A stretch of 64,000 nt of DNA from CAWFNW01 sp963817405 (GTDB lineage: Bacteria; Actinomycetota; Coriobacteriia; Anaerosomatales; Anaerosomataceae): assembly GCA_963817405.1 (NCBI GenBank), contig CAWFNW010000003.1, positions 124,001-188,000 on the forward strand. Reading direction: 5' to 3'. Shown here piece after piece: positions 59,517 through 64,000 of this stretch. The translations under genes were made by a program, and so were the position numbers. The notes under the pieces are model-generated. The model worked only from the letters and a program-made list of their open reading frames with translations, searched no databases and had not been told where the DNA came from. Numbering within the stretch: the first letter of the stretch is position 1; each line of letters starts with the position of its first letter.

Positions 59517-60257
59517 ATGAGCAAACGGTTGTCGCGGGTGACAGGCGCTGCAGCGCTTGTGTTCGTCGTCCTGCTGGCGCTGCACGGGTGTGTGCAGGGT
59601 TCCGGCACCATCGTGACCGAGGAGCGGGAGATCGGCGCGATCGACACAGTCGAGCTGTCGGGAATCGGGCGGCTCGAGATTGTGCAGGGGGACAGCGCGA
59701 AGCTCACGGTCGAGGCGGACGACAACCTGATGCAGTACATCAAGACGGAGAGCGGCAACGGCACGCTCAAGATCTCGTTCAGGTCCGGGAGCTTCCCATT
59801 CTTCGCACCCGACCCGAGTGCGACCATTACCTACCGTCTCACCGTGCCAAGGCTGTCGAGTGCGAAGCTGAGCGGCTCGGGCGAGATTTCGGGGACCGCG
59901 CTTGAGACGGACGAGCTCAGGGTCGAGATCAGCGGCTCCGGAAGCCTGGAGCTGACCGATCTTGTCGTGGACCGCTTCGTCTACGAACTCTCTGGGTCTG
60001 GAAAGGCCGTCGTGGCGGGCACGGCGACACGCCAAGAGGTGACGATCAGCGGTTCCGGGCGGCTCGATGCGGGCGAGCTGCGTTCCGCTGACGCATCCAT
60101 CGACATCAACGGCTCGGGACGCGCGATCGTCTGGGTCACCGATCGCCTCAAGGTTGACGTCTCGGGAAGCGGGGACGTGCAGTACTACGGGTCGCCCACG
60201 ATCGACCAGAACGTCTCCGGCTCCGGCAGCATCAAGAGTCTGGGAGCCAAGGACTAG
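59517..60257 (+). CDS. DUF2807 (GIN-type) lipoprotein
   Basis: 246 residues. Signal peptide ending LALHGC, then a repetitive beta-helix-like domain: VELSGIGRLEIVQGD, and regularly repeated SGSG turns (KLSGSGEISG, EISGSGSLELTD, DVSGSGDVQYYG, NVSGSGSIKSLG). This is the head-GIN/DUF2807 family of unknown function, thought to bind at the cell surface. ATG 59517 follows GGAGG. Confidence 0.92.
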   Translation: MSKRLSRVTGAAALVFVVLLALHGCVQGSGTIVTEEREIGAIDTVELSGIGRLEIVQGDSAKLTVEADDNLMQYIKTESGNGTLKISFRSGSFPFFAPDPSATITYRLTVPRLSSAKLSGSGEISGTALETDELRVEISGSGSLELTDLVVDRFVYELSGSGKAVVAGTATRQEVTISGSGRLDAGELRSADASIDINGSGRAIVWVTDRLKVDVSGSGDVQYYGSPTIDQNVSGSGSIKSLGAKD

Positions 60258-60286
60258 GACCACGCGCTTGAAGGGAGCAACGCCAC

Positions 60287-60805
60287 ATGAACGACACGCA
60301 GAAGATCGTCCCATCGCTCTGGTTCGACAAGGAGACGGAGGAGGCAGTCAGCTTCTATATCTCGGTCTTCAACGGTTCGCCGCACGCGACTCGCGAATCC
60401 AAGCTGATCAGCATCGCTCGCTACGAGAGGGGCATGCAGGTTCCCGGGGCCGACCAGATGGAGGGCAAGGTTCTCACCGCCATCTTCGAGCTGAACGGCC
60501 AGCGGTTCATGGCCCTCGATGGCGGTCCGATCTTCACCTTCAACGAGGCCGTGTCGTTCTATGTGGAGTGCGAGGACCAAGAGGAGGTCGACTACTTCTG
60601 GGAGCTGCTCTCGGCGGTCCCCGAAGCCGAGCAGTGTGGCTGGCTGAAGGATAGGTTCGGTCTTTCGTGGCAGATCGTCCCCCGACAGATGGGGGAGCTT
60701 CTGAGCAGCCCCAACAAGACGAAAGCTCTGGCGGCCATGAACGTCATGTTGAAGATGAAGAAGATCGTAATCGACGATCTCCAGCGAGCGTTCGACGAGG
60801 CGTAG
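60287..60805 (+). CDS. VOC-superfamily (PhnB/3-demethylubiquinone-type) protein
   Basis: 172 residues: KIVPSLWFDKETEEAVSFYI, RFMALDGGPIFTFNEAVSFY, YFWELLSAVPEAEQCGWLKD, FGLSWQIVPRQMGELL. Typical of the '3-dmu-9_3-mt' glyoxalase-fold proteins, usually not methyltransferases despite the name. ATG 60287. Function unknown. Confidence 0.92.
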   Translation: MNDTQKIVPSLWFDKETEEAVSFYISVFNGSPHATRESKLISIARYERGMQVPGADQMEGKVLTAIFELNGQRFMALDGGPIFTFNEAVSFYVECEDQEEVDYFWELLSAVPEAEQCGWLKDRFGLSWQIVPRQMGELLSSPNKTKALAAMNVMLKMKKIVIDDLQRAFDEA

Positions 60806-60885
60806 TCGTCCGGGAGTAGTCGTCCGGGGGCGTGGCGCGCTGGAGCATAATGCGAAGTCAGCCGAGAGTGTGAAATCATACTCGG

Positions 60886-61611
60886 ATGCAGACGCCGACA
60901 GCTGCTGACCGGCACCAGTTCCGGCTCGGCCTCGTAAAGACGCTCCCGCTTGCCCTTGGCGCCTTCCCCTTCGGCCTCGCCTACGGGATCGTCGCCACGC
61001 AGGCGGGCCTCACGGTCGCCGAGACCGTCCTCATGTCGCTCATCGTGTTCGCCGGGGCGTCGCAGTTCATGGCCGTCGTGATGCTCCAAGCGGGGGCGGG
61101 CACGGCGCTCATCGTGGCGTCCACGTTCCTCGTGAACCTGCGGCACCTGGTGATGGGGCTCTCGCTCTCCCCGTACCTGTCCGAGCTCACGTCGCGCTGG
61201 CAGCGGATTCTTGCATTCGGGATGACCGACGAATCGTACGTGACCTCCGTCACGCACTTCCGCGAGCAGGACGAAGCGCAGGGGAGCCCCTACTTCATGC
61301 TCGGTTCGGGCGGGTCGATCTACGTCGCGTGGGCCGCAGCGTCGTTGCTCGGCGCGCTCGCGGGGCATCTCATCGCTGACCCGCTCAAGTGGGGCGTCGA
61401 CTTCGCCATGCCGGCTGCGTTCCTGACGATGCTGCTGCCGCAGATCGTGTCTCGCCGAATTGCCGTCGTCGTCATCGTCGCGGCGACCGCGGCGACAGCC
61501 GCCTACGTCCTCATTCCGGGGAAGTGGTACATCATCCTCGCCGTTGTGGCGGGTACGGTGACGGGCGTCATCCTCGAGACACGCGCCGAGCGGAGGGCGC
61601 AGGCGTGCTGA
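60886..61611 (+). CDS. azlC: branched-chain amino acid exporter subunit AzlC
   Basis: 241 residues, ~7 helices: KTLPLALGAFPFGLAYGIVA, FAGASQFMAVVML, NLRHLVMGLSLSPYL and FGMTDESYVTSV, all AzlC signatures. With AzlD it exports branched-chain amino acids or analogues. The stop overlaps the azlD start. Confidence 0.93.
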   Translation: MQTPTAADRHQFRLGLVKTLPLALGAFPFGLAYGIVATQAGLTVAETVLMSLIVFAGASQFMAVVMLQAGAGTALIVASTFLVNLRHLVMGLSLSPYLSELTSRWQRILAFGMTDESYVTSVTHFREQDEAQGSPYFMLGSGGSIYVAWAAASLLGALAGHLIADPLKWGVDFAMPAAFLTMLLPQIVSRRIAVVVIVAATAATAAYVLIPGKWYIILAVVAGTVTGVILETRAERRAQAC

Positions 61612-61934
61612 GACCGTCCTACGTCGTGCTCATTCTGCTCATGGCGGTCGTGACCTACGCGACTCGCGTGGGACTGATTGGCGTCGCCAAGCAGTTCGAG
61701 ATTCACCCGTTGCTGCGTCGCTCGCTAGAGTACGTTCCGGTGTCGATCCTCGCCGCGCTCGTCTTCCCGGCCGTGCTCGCACCATCGGGTCAGATTGAGT
61801 CGCCGATCTCCAACATCTATGTCTGGGCTGCGGTGGTCACCGTCTCCATTCTGCTGACGACCAAACGCCAGTGGATGGCCATCGTGCTCGGCGTGGCGAG
61901 CCTCGTTCTGTTGCGCCGGTTCCCGCCGCTCTGA
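61605..61934 (+). CDS. azlD: branched-chain amino acid exporter subunit AzlD
   Basis: 109 residues, four helices: LILLMAVVTYATRVGLIG, RRSLEYVPVSILAALVFPAV, YVWAAVVTVSILLTTKRQ. GTG 61605 overlaps the end of azlC by 7 nt. Small partner of AzlC. Confidence 0.9.
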   Translation: MLRPSYVVLILLMAVVTYATRVGLIGVAKQFEIHPLLRRSLEYVPVSILAALVFPAVLAPSGQIESPISNIYVWAAVVTVSILLTTKRQWMAIVLGVASLVLLRRFPPL

Positions 61935-62022
61935 TTGCCGCGATGGTAACAGGGCTCGGGCCCAGCAGCGATGCGGTTCCGAAGTCGCGCGGCGGACCGT
62001 TCGCAAAAAAGACGCTCATGAG

Positions 62023-62052
62023 GTGACACAAATCGGGACGAACGGATATAGT
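62023..62052 (+). promoter_or_regulatory. promoter of the wall-binding cytochrome gene
   Basis: GTGACA (62023-62028), 18-bp spacer and TATAGT (62047-62052), giving a start near 62059. The predicted ~68-nt leader contains the hairpin CACGCC (62074-62079)/GGCGTG (62085-62090) before GGGGAGG. Confidence 0.65.
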
Positions 62053-62126
62053 CACCAAGAGGGTATCACCGGTCACGCCTAGGGGGCGTGTCCGTTGCCT
62101 GTCGTCCGAAGCAGGGGAGGTACGGT

Positions 62127-64000
62127 ATGAAAACTAGGTATGGACCGTTTGGGCGCGCCGGCTTGTTCGGCGTGCTCGTGGCGGGGGTGGTGTTGGCGCT
62201 CAGCATGGGTAGCTTGGCGTTCGCCGCCGATCCCGTCGCGATCCCCGTCCAGGGGCCCGACAGATATCAGACCGCAGTCCAGGCATCGATGAAGTTCGGC
62301 ACCGCCTCGACCGTCGTCATCGCCACCGGGGAGCTCTTCCCCGACGCGCTCGGCGGAGCAGCGCTCGCAGGGGCCGTCGACGGCCCGATCCTGCTCACGC
62401 GCTCCTCGTCGGTCCCGGCGGAGGTCTTGGCCGAGATCACCCGCCTCGGCGCGAGCAAGATCTACGTCTTAGGCTCGACGGCGGCCGTCTCAGCCGCCGC
62501 GTTCAACCAGCTCGACGCCAAGATCGCGGGGACGCCTGTCCGCTTGGGCGGCGCCGACCGCTACGCGACCGCATCACTCGTCGCGGCCGAGACCATCCGT
62601 CTCCTCGGCTCGGGCTATCAGGGCGGCGCGTTCCTCGCGACCGGCCTCAACTTCCCCGACGCGCTTGCCGCCTCCCCGCTCATGTACGCCAAGGGGATGC
62701 CGCTCATCCTGTCGAACGCCAACGGCGGCTTCTCAGTTCCGGCAGGCGTCACCAAGGTCAAGGTCCTCGGCTCCACGAGCGTCGTCCCGGCATCCGTCGT
62801 GACCGCGCTCGGCGCCAAGTACGACGGACGGCTTTTCGGTGCCAACCGATACGCAACCGCGAAGGCCGTCGCCGAGTACGGCGTTGCCCAGGGCATGGTA
62901 TGGAACAACCTCGGCGTCGCGACGGGGCAGAACTTCCCCGACGCGCTGTGCGCCGGCCCGCTTCTGGGAGAGGAGAGCTCCGTGCTCCTCCTCACCACGT
63001 CGGCGACGATCGCGAGTGAGCCCGCCGCCGCGCTCGGAGCGCACAAGAACGCCATCGACCAGTACTACCTGTTCGGTGGGCTGCCCGCGCTCTCCGCGAA
63101 CGTCCGCGCCCAGATCGCGCTGATCCTCAAGCGCAACGTGGTCCCGCCGCCCCCGGCCGTGGGCTCCCACGACCTGCCGGCGCTCTTCTGCGCCGGCGCG
63201 GGCTGCCATGACACCGACCTTGCGACGATCCACCTCACCGACTGGAACGATGACGGTGAGACGCCCAAGTGCGTCGCGTGCCACGGCGCCGGCATCACGC
63301 CGACCAACAACTGCCAGACCTGCCACCCGGCAGCGCACGAAGGCACCCACGTGCCGATCACGAGCGCAGAGGGCGCACGCCTGACCTGCACGCTCGCGGA
63401 CTGCCACGGCTCAAGCGCGATCGATATCCACCCGACCTGCGCGACGTGCCACAATCCGACGACCGTGATCGCCGGCAAGCGGACGTGCCAGTCCTGCCAC
63501 GGCGACTTCCATCCGTCGCTCCCGGCAGCGCACGCCATCACCTCCGGTCTGTGCTCCGCGGCGACCTGCCACGGCACCGACGTCACGGTGATGCACACGA
63601 ACGACTTCCGCGGCACGGGCAACCCGCCTCCGGGTTGCGCCGCGTGCCACGCCCCCGGCGTGACACCCACGACTGACTGCTCCGTGTGCCACTTCGACAT
63701 CAACGACAAGCACAACGCCGCTGCCGCGCACGCTGGCTTCCAGGCCACCGTTGCCGGTGAGACGAGCTCGGCATGCGTGTCGTGCCACGGCACCGACCTC
63801 ATGAACATCAAAGAGGTCACAGGCGAGCACGTCGGCTGCTCCTGCCACGCCTACTTCGAAGTCCGCGGCGCCACGGAGTGCGCGAGCTGCCATGAGGGAG
63901 CGCACGCACCCCACGGGTTCGTCAACGGCCTCTTCAGGGGCGAAGGCTGGATCGCGGCCTCGGGCCACAACACCACGACCTTCGGCGTGATCGGTGCGAA
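62127..64000 (+). CDS. exported cell-wall-binding multiheme cytochrome c (3' end outside window)
   Basis: At least 624 residues. Signal peptide (GLFGVLVAGVVLALSMGSLA, cut after AFA), then three cell-wall-binding type 2 repeats (~40-130, ~135-225, ~230-335), each with a RYxTA motif and a FPDAL motif (ELFPDALGG, LNFPDALAA, QNFPDALCA). From ~350 the protein is a haem-rich domain: eight CxxCH (CVACH, CQTCH, CATCH, CQSCH, CAACH, CSVCH, CVSCH, CASCH), three CX4CH (CAGAGCH, CTLADCH, CSAATCH) and one CSCH. ATG 62127 follows GGGGAGG. It should sit in the wall and carry electrons outward. The frame is open at the window end. Confidence 0.93.
   Translation, partial: MKTRYGPFGRAGLFGVLVAGVVLALSMGSLAFAADPVAIPVQGPDRYQTAVQASMKFGTASTVVIATGELFPDALGGAALAGAVDGPILLTRSSSVPAEVLAEITRLGASKIYVLGSTAAVSAAAFNQLDAKIAGTPVRLGGADRYATASLVAAETIRLLGSGYQGGAFLATGLNFPDALAASPLMYAKGMPLILSNANGGFSVPAGVTKVKVLGSTSVVPASVVTALGAKYDGRLFGANRYATAKAVAEYGVAQGMVWNNLGVATGQNFPDALCAGPLLGEESSVLLLTTSATIASEPAAALGAHKNAIDQYYLFGGLPALSANVRAQIALILKRNVVPPPPAVGSHDLPALFCAGAGCHDTDLATIHLTDWNDDGETPKCVACHGAGITPTNNCQTCHPAAHEGTHVPITSAEGARLTCTLADCHGSSAIDIHPTCATCHNPTTVIAGKRTCQSCHGDFHPSLPAAHAITSGLCSAATCHGTDVTVMHTNDFRGTGNPPPGCAACHAPGVTPTTDCSVCHFDINDKHNAAAAHAGFQATVAGETSSACVSCHGTDLMNIKEVTGEHVGCSCHAYFEVRGATECASCHEGAHAPHGFVNGLFRGEGWIAASGHNTTTFGVIGA

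Noticed and set aside
62035..62112. Structured leader/riboswitch formed by GGACGAACGGA pairing with TCCGT and TCGTCC
   Set aside because: The left arm lies inside the predicted promoter (-10 at 62047-62052) and would not be transcribed. No match to cyclic dinucleotide riboswitch conserved cores that I could recognise. Only the small hairpin at 62074-62090 was kept.

Overview
The window is GC-rich chromosomal DNA (tight gene packing, GTG/TTG starts, GGAGG ribosome binding sites) from a Gram-positive, monoderm bacterium, most likely an actinomycete of the Coriobacteriia/anaerobic Actinomycetota type. The reasons are cell-wall-binding type 2 repeats, many lipoproteins, several multiheme c-type cytochromes, a lipoprotein NrfA, polyferredoxins and SpoIIE-type phosphatases, with no outer-membrane genes. 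There are three tRNA genes (Val-TAC, Asp-GTC, Phe-GAA), and no rRNA, CRISPR array, prophage or insertion sequence.

Layout. 1-7.1 kb: fragment of an exported protein, small proteins, then a sugar-handling block (ROK kinase, epimerase, sugar O-acetyltransferase, and a XylFGH-like ABC importer behind an operator-like dyad). 7.3-12.8 kb: NarL-type two-component pair, GAF/SpoIIE phosphatase, DUF1540 protein, iron-permease-like protein, B12-binding radical SAM protein. 13-17.7 kb: tRNA-Val, two exported low-complexity repeat proteins, an aminoglycoside-phosphotransferase-fold protein, and an OmpR-type two-component system. 17.7-18.3 kb: an alpha/beta hydrolase pseudogene. 18.4-23.5 kb: PadR/DUF1048/ABC exporter operon, hemerythrin and a run of tiny stress-type proteins. 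23.6-30.2 kb: aldo/keto reductase, UbiA prenyltransferase, AI-2E-family exporter, MgtA-type Mg2+ ATPase, metallophosphoesterase.

30.2-33.1 kb is a redox operon: NapC-like dodecaheme cytochrome, small membrane protein and membrane flavocytochrome. 33.1-40.5 kb: CDF transporter, glycosyltransferase and acetyltransferase; monoheme lipoprotein; then an operon joining a CarH-type B12 photosensory domain with an FtsX/LolD-type ABC module and a TetR regulator. 40.6-48.1 kb: tRNA-Asp, chagasin-like inhibitor, LOG protein, cupin regulator plus acyl-CoA ligase, and a DUF362/polyferredoxin/YkgJ operon. 48.2-49 kb: a heliorhodopsin, divergent from a DUF1295 membrane enzyme. 50-57.8 kb: TipA-type regulator with a clear MerR promoter, M20 peptidase, tRNA-Phe, SDR, a sulfite-oxidase-fold molybdoprotein with its own flavin reductase, methyltransferase, EamA transporter. 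57.9-64 kb: lipoprotein NrfA, DUF2807 lipoprotein, AzlCD exporter and, cut by the window end, an exported protein fusing three cell-wall-binding repeats to a multiheme cytochrome.

The two most notable themes are (i) electron transfer across a monoderm envelope (membrane NapC-like cytochrome and flavocytochrome, lipoprotein haem proteins, wall-anchored multihaem cytochrome) and (ii) two unrelated candidate light sensors, a heliorhodopsin and a stand-alone cobalamin photoreceptor domain.
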